Translations under genes and position numbers: made by a program | The notes under the pieces: generated by a model | The model's database searches: none | What the model was told of the DNA's origin: nothing | What the model saw: the letters and a program-made list of their open reading frames with translations, nothing else | In this document: positions 53,611-63,155 of the stretch, piece after piece | Numbering within the stretch: the stretch's first letter is position 1 | Layout: every line of letters starts with the position of its first letter | From: CAZNFR01 sp964572225 | Lineage (GTDB): Bacteria; Bacteroidota; Bacteroidia; Bacteroidales; GCA-2748055 | Length of the DNA: 64,000 nt | Direction: 5' to 3' | NCBI GenBank assembly: GCA_964572225.1 | Contig: CAZNFR010000009.1 | Coordinates: forward strand, 4,017-68,016

Positions 53611-55824
53611 ATGGGAAACAATCAGAAAAAAGATGAAAACAAAAGGCCTTTTAAGGCCGGGAGTATGATAGGAGCCCCCGGAAGGGGCCCGTCAAACCGG
53701 GAATGGTGGCCTAATAAACTGAACCTTAACATTCTAAGGCAACACTCCGAACGCGCTAATCCGATGGAGTATGACTTTAATTATGCGGAAGAATTCAAAA
53801 AACTGGATCTTACCGCAGTTAAAAAAGATATATTCGAGCTTATGACTACCTCTCAGGACTGGTGGCCGGCCGATTATGGTCATTACGGGCCCTTCTTTAT
53901 CCGCATGTCATGGCACAGTGCCGGTACCTATCGTATCCAGGATGGACGCGGGGGAGGAGGCACAGGGAACCAAAGATTTGAGCCCCTCAACAGCTGGCCC
54001 GATAATGCCAACCTCGATAAGGCAAGATTGCTACTCTGGCCGGTGAAGCAAAAATACGGCAAAAAGATCTCCTGGGCCGACCTGTTAATCCTTGCAGGGA
54101 ACTGCGCACTGGAGTCTATGGGATTCAAAACCTTCGGTTTTGGGGGTGGACGCGAAGATATCTGGCAACCCGAGGAGGATATTTACTGGGGTTCGGAAGA
54201 TAAATGGCTGGGCGATCAAAGATACAGCGGAAAAAGAGAACTCGAGAATCCGCTGGCCGCAGTCCAGATGGGTTTGATCTATGTCAACCCGGAAGGTCCA
54301 AACGGAAAACCTGATCCGGTGGCCGCCGCACACGACATCAGGGATACTTTCGCCCGAATGGCCATGAATGATGAGGAAACCGTGGCATTGATTGCCGGTG
54401 GACATACCTTCGGGAAATGTCATGGTGCAGCCCCTTCAGTCGAACATCTTGGACCGGAACCGGCTGGAGCCAGCATCGAACAGCAGGGGATGGGATGGAA
54501 GAACAAATTTGGTACTGGTCATGGCGGACATACCATTACCAGCGGACTTGAGGGTGCATGGACAAAATCACCAACCCAATGGAGCAGTAATTATCTGGAG
54601 AATCTCTTTGAGTATGAATGGGAACTCACCAAAAGTCCCGCAGGTGCTTACCAGTGGAAACCCAAAGGGGATGCAGGTGCGGGAACCGTGCCCGATGCGC
54701 ATGATCCCAACAAGCGTCATCAACCCATGATGCTTACCACCGACCTTTCATTGAAAATGGATCCGGATTATGAGCCCATCGCCAGGCGATTCTATGAAAA
54801 TCCGGATGAGTTCCAGGATGCTTTTGCCCGTGCATGGTACAAGCTTACTCACCGGGATATGGGACCACGCGCCCGTTTGCTGGGTGCTGAAGTACCCGAA
54901 GAAGAGCTGATCTGGCAGGATCCGATACCAACAGTGGATTTTGAGGTAATCAACGATTCGGATATTTCCGCGCTGAAGGAAAAAATCCTGGCTACCGGAC
55001 TTGTAGTGTCTGAACTGGTCCTCACGGCATGGGCTTCGGCCTCTACCTTCCGTGGATCGGATATGAGGGGTGGAGCCAATGGAGCCAGAATCATGCTGGA
55101 ACCCCAGAAAAGCTGGGAAGTGAATAATCCACAACAGCTGGCAAAAGTGCTGGATGCGCTCAGGAAAGTACAGGAAGATTTTAATGCCGCGCAATCCGGA
55201 AATAAGAAGGTCTCCTTGGCCGACCTTATTGTTTTGGGTGGATGCGCCGCTATTGAAAAAGCTGCCAAAGATGCGGGTCATTCCATCACTGTTCCTTTTA
55301 CTCCGGGCAGAAACGATGCGAAAGCGGAACAAACCGATCTCGAATCCTTTGATGTGCTTAAGCCTCATGCTGACGGTTTCCGCAATTACCAGAGGGATAA
55401 ATTTTCTGTAACTGCCGAGGAAATGCTGGTGGATCGTGCTCAGCTTCTTACGCTTACTCCTCCTGAAATGACGGTACTGATCGGGGGAATGAGGGTGTTG
55501 GGCACCAACTGGGATGGTTCAAAACACGGTGTGTTCACCGATAAGCCCGGTACCCTTACCAACGATTTCTTTATGAACCTGCTGGATCTGGGTACTACGT
55601 GGAAAGCCGGTTCGGATGATCAGGACTTATTCGAAGGCACCGACAGAAAGACCGGTGAGAAGAAATGGACTGCCACCCGGGTGGATCTTATCTTTGGTGC
55701 CGATTCAGAACTTCGGGCCCTTGCCGAAGTCTACGGTTCCTCCGATTCAGAAGAAAAATTTGTGAAAGACTTCGTGAAAGCCTGGGACAAGGTGATGAAC
55801 CTCGACCGGTTTGATCTGAAATAG
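53611..55824 (+). CDS. katG: Catalase-peroxidase
   Basis: A 737-aa bifunctional haem catalase-peroxidase that destroys hydrogen peroxide. The distal site has Arg98, Trp101 and His102 (FIRMSWHSAGTYR). The Met-Tyr-Trp crosslink needed for catalase activity can form from Trp101, Tyr224 (GLIYVNPEGP) and Met250 (DTFARM). The proximal haem ligand is His265 in AGGHTFGKCHG. The second, haem-free half (about 430-735) is complete. It is monocistronic with a terminator at 55850. Confidence 0.97.
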   Translation: MGNNQKKDENKRPFKAGSMIGAPGRGPSNREWWPNKLNLNILRQHSERANPMEYDFNYAEEFKKLDLTAVKKDIFELMTTSQDWWPADYGHYGPFFIRMSWHSAGTYRIQDGRGGGGTGNQRFEPLNSWPDNANLDKARLLLWPVKQKYGKKISWADLLILAGNCALESMGFKTFGFGGGREDIWQPEEDIYWGSEDKWLGDQRYSGKRELENPLAAVQMGLIYVNPEGPNGKPDPVAAAHDIRDTFARMAMNDEETVALIAGGHTFGKCHGAAPSVEHLGPEPAGASIEQQGMGWKNKFGTGHGGHTITSGLEGAWTKSPTQWSSNYLENLFEYEWELTKSPAGAYQWKPKGDAGAGTVPDAHDPNKRHQPMMLTTDLSLKMDPDYEPIARRFYENPDEFQDAFARAWYKLTHRDMGPRARLLGAEVPEEELIWQDPIPTVDFEVINDSDISALKEKILATGLVVSELVLTAWASASTFRGSDMRGGANGARIMLEPQKSWEVNNPQQLAKVLDALRKVQEDFNAAQSGNKKVSLADLIVLGGCAAIEKAAKDAGHSITVPFTPGRNDAKAEQTDLESFDVLKPHADGFRNYQRDKFSVTAEEMLVDRAQLLTLTPPEMTVLIGGMRVLGTNWDGSKHGVFTDKPGTLTNDFFMNLLDLGTTWKAGSDDQDLFEGTDRKTGEKKWTATRVDLIFGADSELRALAEVYGSSDSEEKFVKDFVKAWDKVMNLDRFDLK

Positions 55825-55849
55825 TGCAAAAAAATCCTACTATAAGAAG

Positions 55850-55879
55850 GGCAGGTCCGTTGCAGACCTGCCTTTTTTT
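55850..55879 (+). terminator. Terminator of katG
   Basis: An 8-bp stem GGCAGGTC/GACCTGCC with a 7-nt loop, followed by seven T, 25 bp after the katG stop. Confidence 0.9.
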
Positions 55880-55889
55880 ACCTTCTATT

Positions 55890-57032
55890 TTACTCTTCAA
55901 TCACAGTGAGTAAAGCTTCAATGACGGTTCTGGTGCGATAAGGTGGACTCACCTGTCCGATATTAGCAGATATAATCAATTTTTTTTCAGGACTGTAGGC
56001 CAGGATGGAACCATAGAAGCCGCCGTGACCATAGAAAAGGATATCGTTCAATTCCCACTGGAAAAGTCCCAGCCCATATCCGCCTCCGAATTGCTGACTC
56101 TCTGATATATCCATCATCTTCTTTAAAGTATCCGGATCTTTATACAGTTCCATGCTAAATAAAGCCCTGATAAAATCTGCCATGTCTTTTACCGTAGAAA
56201 CATATCCTCCTCCTGCCCATTCATAGGAAGTATTGATCTTTTGGGTGATATTGATTTTGTTCAGATAAGCATCGGCCATTTTACCATGACCGTGAATGTC
56301 TTCATAGTACTCGAAGTAGGTGTTCTCCATGTCTACTTTTTCCAGAATTCTTTCCCGAATTTCCCGGGGAAGACTTTGCCCGGTAAGCTGTTCAATAATG
56401 AAACCCAAAAGCATGTAATTCATATCTGAATATTGGTACCCATGACCAGGTTTATTCGCCGGATTTTTATTCAGTTTATAACGGTAGAAAACGCTAATGA
56501 TCCTTTCAGGATTGAATTGCCTTTTTTTATTCAACAACACACTGATATTGAAACGAAGATCTTTATCAGTAAAAATATCCGCTATCCCAGATGTGTGCGT
56601 CAATAAGTGTTTAATCGTAATGGAATCTGAATAGGATACCTTGTCCAGAATATGAATCTCCCCGTAGCGTAAAAAATCTATCCCATTCAGGTAGGCTCCC
56701 GCTTTGTCATCTAACCTTAACTTTCCTTCCTCTTCCAGTTGAAGGATTACGGTGGCAACCAGGGTTTTGGTAATGCTGGCTACTTTATATTGAAAGTCAG
56801 CCTCTATGGGTTTGCCTTTGCGTCTTATTATGCCTGCACCCTTATGAACACGGAATCCGGTTTTTTCATTTTCAGCAAAGAGCATAAAATTGTAGACCGG
56901 TTGCCGTCCATCCAACACCAGGTAGGCACTCATAATTGAATCAATTTGATCGGTTTTTTCTCCGAAGTTTTCCTGACTGGAAAGGTTAACGAATAGGAAG
57001 GTGAATAATAAATTCAGTAAAACAGATTTCAT
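55890..57032 (-). CDS. Beta-lactamase-family serine hydrolase (class C/PBP4*-like)
   Basis: A 380-aa exported protein (signal ends LSSQ). The S-x-x-K motif is SITK in KVASITKTLVATVILQ; the Y-x-N motif is YSDMNY-like in GHGYQYSDMNYMLLGF, and GHGGFYGS replaces the K-T-G triad as H-G-G. This is the AmpC/esterase EstB-like group, which contains peptidases, esterases and some beta-lactamases. Resistance should not be assumed. Last gene of the minus-strand operon starting at 61294, 10 bp after the DUF6265-like gene. Confidence 0.88.
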   Translation of the reverse strand: MKSVLLNLLFTFLFVNLSSQENFGEKTDQIDSIMSAYLVLDGRQPVYNFMLFAENEKTGFRVHKGAGIIRRKGKPIEADFQYKVASITKTLVATVILQLEEEGKLRLDDKAGAYLNGIDFLRYGEIHILDKVSYSDSITIKHLLTHTSGIADIFTDKDLRFNISVLLNKKRQFNPERIISVFYRYKLNKNPANKPGHGYQYSDMNYMLLGFIIEQLTGQSLPREIRERILEKVDMENTYFEYYEDIHGHGKMADAYLNKINITQKINTSYEWAGGGYVSTVKDMADFIRALFSMELYKDPDTLKKMMDISESQQFGGGYGLGLFQWELNDILFYGHGGFYGSILAYSPEKKLIISANIGQVSPPYRTRTVIEALLTVIEE

Positions 57033-57042
57033 AGATAATGCT

Positions 57043-57549
57043 TTAATATACTCGTTTCATCGGAAAGCGGGATCTGCGCATTTCGCCATTCACAAACCCT
57101 GAGATCTCGGCTATCAGCGAATCTACAGATATCATTCGGTATTCAATTACCTGTGGGAAATCATGTTCCGGTCTCTTAAAGATCATCAAAGAATTGCTGA
57201 TTTCAGTCAGAGTGAACACTACCGGCTGTTGATCATTCTGATTCATCACAGTAGGAATAAGGAAAACCTTACCATCTTCTTCTATCAGTCCGAGTGTCTC
57301 AAAAACCAAGGTGTCTTCTTCCTGCAACTTATAGCTCTTTCCCCGCATCTCTGTTTCGGATACCACTTTCCAGTTTTCGAATATGCTACCCCTGGAGGTT
57401 TTGTTTTCCCAGGTGCCCTCCAGCCATGCAGCTTTGTCCAATTTGGTCTTTGACAAGCAAGACGCAGCGCTTATAAGGATAATTGGGAGAATAATGCCAA
57501 TTGATCTGAAAAAACTCTGCATCGGCTCTGGTTTACTATTCTTGTACAT
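57043..57549 (-). CDS. DUF6265-like lipoprotein
   Basis: Up to 168 aa; an internal Met at 57522 (MQSFFRSIGIILPIILISA) gives a more normal lipoprotein signal with lipobox SAASC and may be the true start. The mature part has AAWLEGTWENKTSRGSIFEN, KSYKLQEEDTLVFETLGL, MIFKRPEHDFPQVIEYR and IAEISG, the lipocalin/heme-binding-like blocks of DUF6265. The role is unknown. It starts 3 bp after the BNR-protein gene stop. Confidence 0.8.
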   Translation of the reverse strand: MYKNSKPEPMQSFFRSIGIILPIILISAASCLSKTKLDKAAWLEGTWENKTSRGSIFENWKVVSETEMRGKSYKLQEEDTLVFETLGLIEEDGKVFLIPTVMNQNDQQPVVFTLTEISNSLMIFKRPEHDFPQVIEYRMISVDSLIAEISGFVNGEMRRSRFPMKRVY

Positions 57550-57552
57550 ATT

Positions 57553-59349
57553 TTATTTCTTATCTATTTCAACTGCAATAAACCGGTTAAAGCCCGATCC
57601 GCCTTTACTCCCTGCATCGTAAACGATTCCATAGACGGGTGAATCTGAGTGATGCTCCAGGATCTGGCCCCGCACCCATGAGCCTTCAATACCTTCCACG
57701 ATCATTGTTGATTCAGGTGTCTGACTAAAATCATGGATGGTACTCATGTACAGGTCCCTGTTATCCTCTCTGATATATACAAGGTAAACCCGATCCTGGA
57801 AACTAATCACATCGGCTCCCACTTGCTCAGAATCAACCGCGTTGGTAACCACCTTATGATTGGAAACCTTAAGGGGAGATGACCAGGATTTATTTTCCAA
57901 ACTAAGGCTCATATAAAGGTATACATCGGCCTTACGAAAAACTGCAAGGGTGGACTCAATTCCGGCCAGGTAAGCCAGGGGAAGAATCGCAACCGTTTCA
58001 TTTTCGCTATTCCCCAGTTTATGCGCGATCACGCGGGGTGCACTCAGGGTATTATCTGGTGATAATCGTCGTGCCCATGCTTTCCCATCCATGCTCTTAT
58101 ACACAATATCCGTTAATCCATCGGGTCTGCAGAGTATCGTGGGACTGGTAAGGTTGGGCTGGTCAGGATCTATCCTTCTTCCCTGGCTCCACTCACCCTT
58201 GTTGTTCCGTATGCTATAATGGACCGTCGGACCGGCACCATAGACTGTCACCAGACTTCCGTCGGGTCGGACGGTAATATCGGCTACCTGGGTAGGGGGT
58301 TCCGGCGGACTCGCAATTACTCTGCTATCAATGATCCAGCGGTCGGGCGTTTCCTTGTTTTCCGAAGTGGCAAAGGCATGATAAAAGACATGGTCGGAGG
58401 TCTGATGCACAATATGGATCACCCCATTCCCGGTCATGACCGACCCAACCCCTTCGAGATCGTCTGCCCAGGGACGGTGGGCCCCGTCCGCTTCAAACCA
58501 GGTTCTACCTTCGTCGGTCGATTTTACCATCATAAATACGTTATCGGTTTCCGTTGGCTCCATGATAAAGTAAAGCTCCCCTGTTGCGGTTTCCCAAGGT
58601 CCGATCCGGGCCGGTGTCTCTACAAAGGTTCCGCCCAGATGCTGAACGGGTACACGTATGGTAAACTCAGGTATGTTTCCTGGAAGAGGCAAACCAAGCT
58701 GATCAACCACCCTTAAGGCAATCCGCTCTCCGTCCACCAGTTGTTCCGGACCGTCGGCCCAGTGACGCACCACAAGCGACCATTCCCATTCAGCCGAAGC
58801 CCCGGTGGCAGGCTCCGGATACCAGGAAGGGGTTGCCGGTGATAGGGTGATTCCCGCTCCAGGATTTGGGGGGAGGTTCGAGATGGCCAGCAGATCCTTC
58901 GCTTCTTCACCATAAAAATAAGCTTCACATCCAACAATACTCAGGGTGGGTGAAGCGGCGGAAGGGCAGGGGAATTCATGTGCGTCAACATAAATCCAGG
59001 GACCATCGTTCCGGCGATACTGTAATCCGTATTGTCGCCGACCCGGATGGCTATCGGACTCCACCTCGAAACGAATCCGAAAAGGAGTGTCTACGGTAAG
59101 GGTGGCTGACTCATTCACAGGGGCTGCCCAGCCTCTGTTTTCGTCCAACTTCGCAGTAAAATCAGAGCGTAACCTGTAAGCAGTGAGACTGTCGACCGAA
59201 TACTCCCTGAGGGGTGAAGGCCTTTTCTCTGATCGGACTTTTTCCTGGGAAAGGCCGCTCTCTGTATTGTGTTCCTGCGTATGAGCAAAGCCGGAGAGAT
59301 GGAATGACAGAATAATAAGGCCGGGTATTTTGTGGAAAACTTTTCTCAT
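57553..59349 (-). CDS. Secreted BNR-repeat protein
   Basis: A 598-aa protein with signal peptide (ends SGFAH). An N-terminal beta domain (about 60-230; TLTVDTPFRIRFEVES, YGLQYRRNDGPWIYVDA) is followed by a sialidase-like beta-propeller with Asp-box motifs (KSTDEGRTWFEAD, NKSWSSPLKVS, NKGEWSQGRR). Arg-triad sialidase residues are not evident, so catalytic activity is uncertain. It follows the MhqD-like gene by 27 bp and belongs to the same operon. Confidence 0.8.
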   Translation of the reverse strand: MRKVFHKIPGLIILSFHLSGFAHTQEHNTESGLSQEKVRSEKRPSPLREYSVDSLTAYRLRSDFTAKLDENRGWAAPVNESATLTVDTPFRIRFEVESDSHPGRRQYGLQYRRNDGPWIYVDAHEFPCPSAASPTLSIVGCEAYFYGEEAKDLLAISNLPPNPGAGITLSPATPSWYPEPATGASAEWEWSLVVRHWADGPEQLVDGERIALRVVDQLGLPLPGNIPEFTIRVPVQHLGGTFVETPARIGPWETATGELYFIMEPTETDNVFMMVKSTDEGRTWFEADGAHRPWADDLEGVGSVMTGNGVIHIVHQTSDHVFYHAFATSENKETPDRWIIDSRVIASPPEPPTQVADITVRPDGSLVTVYGAGPTVHYSIRNNKGEWSQGRRIDPDQPNLTSPTILCRPDGLTDIVYKSMDGKAWARRLSPDNTLSAPRVIAHKLGNSENETVAILPLAYLAGIESTLAVFRKADVYLYMSLSLENKSWSSPLKVSNHKVVTNAVDSEQVGADVISFQDRVYLVYIREDNRDLYMSTIHDFSQTPESTMIVEGIEGSWVRGQILEHHSDSPVYGIVYDAGSKGGSGFNRFIAVEIDKK

Positions 59350-59376
59350 GTACAGGGATGGATTTTTAGTTTTTGA

Positions 59377-59997
59377 TTAATCCAGGCTAAAGATCTCTTT
59401 TCTGACGGTCAGGATCTCATCCTGGTTAATGGTATGTGGCATGTTAGGGTAAACCTTAAGAATAACCCGGGCACCCATCTTTTCCATTATCGCTTTGGAT
59501 TCCTCGCTTCTTTTAAGTGGCACATGGGGATCCACATCACTATTGCCGATAAAAACCGGGGTTCCGTCAAAGGATCCCGAATATCTCTCCGGATCCGGAT
59601 TTTCACCAATCAATCCGCCGGTGAAACTAACCACACCACCGTATTTCATAGCAAAACAACTCGTTACCTCCAGTGCTAAACAAGCTCCCTGTGAGAATCC
59701 CATAAGGTAAATATTCTCTGTTTCTACCGCTTCCGCCGTTTCATCCATCAGTCTTTTCACGGTATCTACTGCCGAGCTCAGCCAGGGCTCATTTTGCTCC
59801 ACCGGAGCCAGGAAGCGGTAGGGATACCAGGACTGATTGGTCGCCTCCGGGGCTGCAATGTAAAATTTATCATCGCAAAATTCATCGGCCAGACTTAGAA
59901 TATTTTGTGCCGAGCTACCCCGGCCATGAAGGAGGATGAGGGCTTTCGATGCCTGCTTTAAAGGTTTTCCTTTTTCGAGAATCCGATATTGATGCAT
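59377..59997 (-). CDS. MhqD-like carboxylesterase/phospholipase-family hydrolase
   Basis: A 206-aa alpha/beta hydrolase. It has ILLHGRGSSAQNILSLADEF, the nucleophile Ser in LMGFSQGACLALE, the Asp in NSDVDPHVP and His in YPNMPHTINQDE, a full triad. It resembles the phospholipase/carboxylesterase group (YtpO/MhqD). In Bacillus subtilis mhqD lies beside mhqO in a hydroquinone-resistance operon, and the same pairing is seen here: its ATG shares a base with the stop of the dioxygenase gene. Confidence 0.88.
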   Translation of the reverse strand: MHQYRILEKGKPLKQASKALILLHGRGSSAQNILSLADEFCDDKFYIAAPEATNQSWYPYRFLAPVEQNEPWLSSAVDTVKRLMDETAEAVETENIYLMGFSQGACLALEVTSCFAMKYGGVVSFTGGLIGENPDPERYSGSFDGTPVFIGNSDVDPHVPLKRSEESKAIMEKMGARVILKVYPNMPHTINQDEILTVRKEIFSLD

Positions 59998-60950
59998 TAG
60001 TTCTGATAGCTTTTGAAGTTTAACTCAATGGGCTGCAGGCCTTTTTCGATGATGGGCCGGCTGACTTCCTGCCAGGGAGGAAGTTTTAAAGATTTACCAA
60101 GTTCGGACCTTTCTTCGTCAATTTCAAATCCAATATCGCTGGTGGCAATCTCAAACAAAATGCCACCGGGCTCCCGGAAATAACTGGAGTGAAAATATTG
60201 TCGGTCGAGCATAGGGGTGGTGTTGAGTCCGGCCGATAAAAGTTTTTCACGCGCCTCCTGCTGGGTCTCATCGTTGGCGGTGGCAAAGGCTACATGGTGA
60301 ACGGTTCCGCTCCCTGACAAACCTCGCGTGCGATCGGGCGAGCACAATACATCCACATAATCACCCGGATTTCCCGAAGCTGAAAAACGAAAACGATTGC
60401 CCTTCTCCCCAATAAGCTTATGATCCATGAATTGAGTGAGCAGGGCCGCAGTTCTTTCATATCCTTCCTCAGTAAGGGAGACCCCGTGGAATCCTTTTAT
60501 TGAGTGCTCTCCGGGAATATGACCATAGCTATAGCCCGCTCTTTTATCAACCGCATTCGCAACCAACTCTATGCCCAGTCCGTCGAAATCCTCTAGATAA
60601 ATAAAAGCTTCATTATCAAACCGTTGTTGAGGATCTTTATAGGGGATCCCAAAGCGGTCAAGCCTTTTCATCCAGTAATCAAGCGAGTTTTCGCGGATGG
60701 AAAAGGCCGTTTCAGTAAGCTGACCCTGACCTTTTCTTCCTTTGGCCAGGCCGGGAATGGGGAAAAAGGTCATAATGGTTCCCGGACTTCCGGTCTCATC
60801 TCCATAATAGAGGTGATACACATCGGGGGCATCAAAATTTATGGTTTTTTTAACCAGCCTCAATCCCAGGATACCGGAATAGAAATCCAGATTTTTCTGA
60901 GGATCTGAGGATAAAACGGTTACATGATGTAATCCTGTGATATTTTTCAT
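59997..60950 (-). CDS. MhqO-like ring-cleaving dioxygenase (VOC superfamily)
   Basis: A 317-aa protein of two VOC modules. The first has GLHHVTVLSSDPQKNLDFYS (metal His of LHHVT), GIELVAN (Glu/other ligand) and the second GFHGVSLTEEGYERTAALL, HHVAFATAND and GILFEIATSD (ligand Glu). It is the glyoxalase/extradiol-dioxygenase-like family of MhqO/YdfO, linked to hydroquinone and catechol detoxification. It overlaps both neighbours (4 bp with the cupin gene, 1 bp with the hydrolase gene), so they are translationally coupled. Confidence 0.9.
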   Translation of the reverse strand: MKNITGLHHVTVLSSDPQKNLDFYSGILGLRLVKKTINFDAPDVYHLYYGDETGSPGTIMTFFPIPGLAKGRKGQGQLTETAFSIRENSLDYWMKRLDRFGIPYKDPQQRFDNEAFIYLEDFDGLGIELVANAVDKRAGYSYGHIPGEHSIKGFHGVSLTEEGYERTAALLTQFMDHKLIGEKGNRFRFSASGNPGDYVDVLCSPDRTRGLSGSGTVHHVAFATANDETQQEAREKLLSAGLNTTPMLDRQYFHSSYFREPGGILFEIATSDIGFEIDEERSELGKSLKLPPWQEVSRPIIEKGLQPIELNFKSYQN

Positions 60951-61294
60951 AATTCAATGAATAGAGATTTTCTGACTTCTTTTTTAATGTTTCTCGTTTT
61001 GTGTCCCTTGCCGGTGGTGTCCTCAGCCAGAATGATATCGCCTGCGCGGAAGATCCGTTTTTCGCCGGTACTGGTGGTTATTTTAATTTCACCATCCAGC
61101 AGGATGATAAACTGTTTCTGCGGTGCATTATGGAAATCCCAGTCATATTCAGGCGGATTTTCTCTGAACTGAATGCTTTTCACCGGGAATTTGCGCGACA
61201 GGTCGCCGATCATTCCTTGTCCAGTTAACTCGATTTCCACGGTTTCGAAGCGACTATCGCCGTGTTGGTCTGTATATAATCTGGTATAGTGCAT
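60947..61294 (-). CDS. Small cupin protein at the head of the quinone-detoxification operon
   Basis: 115 aa from the ATG at 61294 (MHYTRLYTDQHGDSRFE); a longer frame to 61384 adds 30 residues without similarity and is not preferred. A cupin-type double-stranded beta-helix is indicated by FHNAPQKQFIILLDGEIKIT and the FRAGDIILAEDTTGKGHKT segment, with His and Glu ligand candidates. The substrate is unknown. First gene of a six-gene minus-strand unit (61294-55890) with gaps of 27 bp or less. Confidence 0.8.
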   Translation of the reverse strand: MHYTRLYTDQHGDSRFETVEIELTGQGMIGDLSRKFPVKSIQFRENPPEYDWDFHNAPQKQFIILLDGEIKITTSTGEKRIFRAGDIILAEDTTGKGHKTRNIKKEVRKSLFIEL

Positions 61295-61718
61295 ATTTTC
61301 ATTAAAAGGATTATTTACGAATCGCTTTTGCCTATTTGTCGGATTATTCAATGGGTTGAATGCCAGCCGAATTTCAAAACTCAAGATTCATAAATAACCT
61401 GGTTTCAACTCTCCTATTATGTTTTAGGTCAAATCGAATTAACAGTTTTTAAGAATGATAACCTAATGTTATAAACAGGAAAATAGAAATTGAGTTCAGG
61501 TAAGGTTTCAGTCTTGAGTAAATCTTAAGGGATGGGTTTTCTACCTTGTTCGGAAAATAGAGTTTACAGGATTTACCCATACATTTTTGGAATATACCTC
61601 TTTGTCTTCCAAAGGCCCGGGGGTTTCTGTAAATCCGTGCTTTTCAAATTTTTCCTTAAGGCCCCTGAGTTGCTACATTGGATTTTGGCCTTCAATCTAC
61701 TAAATAAAATATTTTAAT
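61295..61718. other. Intergenic region between the mhq-like operon and IS21 element
   Basis: 424 bp with no convincing gene; a 61-codon frame at 61532-61717 has no protein-like pattern. The first part must hold the promoter of the minus-strand operon. The left end of the IS element should also lie here or at 61719, but no inverted copy of the 63950-64000 sequence and no target duplication could be seen. Confidence 0.4.
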
Positions 61719-63148
61719 ATGAGTGAAGAAGAATATCTCTTTTTTAAATCAGAAGGACAGCCGAGAAGGAAACGGCTAGCTCCTTACGAAGATTTTATAC
61801 GGGATCGGTTGGAAGACTGTCCGGAAGCATCAGCGGCACAGGTTCACGATNNNNNNNNNNCGATTGGCTAAAGGAGCATTATGATGAGTTAACGGATGTA
61901 AATGAAAAGACCGTTTTCAATTTTGTTTTATGGGTTCGCAACAAGTATGAGATCCCAAAACAGTTTAATCACCGGGATTTTGGAAAGGTAGAAGAGCAGC
62001 CTTATGGTTATCAGGCACAGGCTGATTTTGGGGAATATAACATGACCACCCAGAAGGGAACACGTAAGAAAGTATACTTTTTTGCAATGGTCCTGGCTCG
62101 TTCAAGACAGAAGTTCATGGTTTTCCGTGTTAGTCCGTTTACAACAGAGGCGGTTATTGAGGCCCATGAACAATGCTTTGCATATTATATGGGCATCCCA
62201 AAGCAAATTGTATATGATCAGGATACGCTTATGCTGGTTAGTGAGAACCATGGTGATTTGCTTCTGACAGATGCTTTCCGATCGTATGTTAATTACCGTG
62301 GTTATCAGCAATACTTCTGTCGCAAGTCAGATCCCCAAAGGGAAAGTTGAAAATGTGGTCAAATACATTAAGTACAACTTTTTACGAGGCAGGAAGTATA
62401 TAGATCTTCCTGTGTTAAACCAACAGGGGGAAGCATGGTTATCCAGGACAGGCAATATAAAAATCCACTCTGTTACCAGGAAAATCCCAAGGGAGGAATG
62501 GCTCAATGAAATGCTGCATTTAAGACCATTTAGCGCTGTTTCCCAAACTTCGGATAATAAGCATTGGTCAGTGTGCGAAAAGACAACACCATTGCATACA
62601 AAGGCAATTTTTATTGTTTACCAAGGGGTACCTATCAGGGAGAATCAACTAAAGTAATAGTACAGATTGTGGATGATTATCTGGTTTTCCTGGACCAAAA
62701 TCACAATGAAATTATCAGGTATAAGCGTGCCAGCGGCAAAGGCAAACATGTGGGCAGTAACAACCTTAAAAGGGATTACAGCCTGAAAATCGATACCCTG
62801 GCTGATAAATTAGCAGGTAACTTTCCTGAGGATAATGTGGTAAGAGATTACCTGGAAAAAATCAGAAAAAGCAATCCACGGTATATCCGGGACCAGTTAG
62901 TGCTGATTGAAAAGCAGATAGAGACCTTTGGGATAGAACTTATGAGAAAAGCCATTGACTTTTGCTTGCTTCATAGTATCTACAAAGCGACAGACCTGGA
63001 AATGGTTGCAAGAAAAATCCAGGCAGAAACAAATAATCCAGATAAAGAACTACCCTCTTCTTTCAAGGTGAAAAGCATTAACAAAACAGCTTTTACCATT
63101 ACGCCGGAGAAATCAAATATATCCGATTATAAAAATCTAATGAACTAA
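61719..63148 (+). pseudogene. istA: IS21 transposase IstA, broken by two frameshifts and an N gap
   Basis: Fragments in sequence: MSEEEYLFFKSEGQPRRKRL to AQVHD, N gap, DWLKEHYDEL onward. The integrase core has the first Asp in QAQADFGEYN, the second near QIVYDQD, and the Glu in KGKVENVVKYIK. A first frameshift lies near 62335, inside KSDP(xS)KGK just before the catalytic Glu region, and a second near 62545-62565 before SVRKDNTIAYKG. The usual N-terminal HTH of IstA is absent: an in-frame stop lies 15 bp before the ATG. The N gap flanks share CGAT and joining there restores AQVHDWLKEHY without loss. Confidence 0.85.
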
Positions 63149-63155
63149 AGAAAAG

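Noticed and set aside
55890..57032. Antibiotic-resistance beta-lactamase
   Set aside because: The S-x-x-K and Tyr motifs are those of the broad serine-hydrolase family and the third motif is HGG, common in esterases and peptidases. Resistance is not supported.
61532..61717. 61-codon plus-strand open frame before the IS element
   Set aside because: No recognisable motif, odd composition, and it is not in frame with istA.
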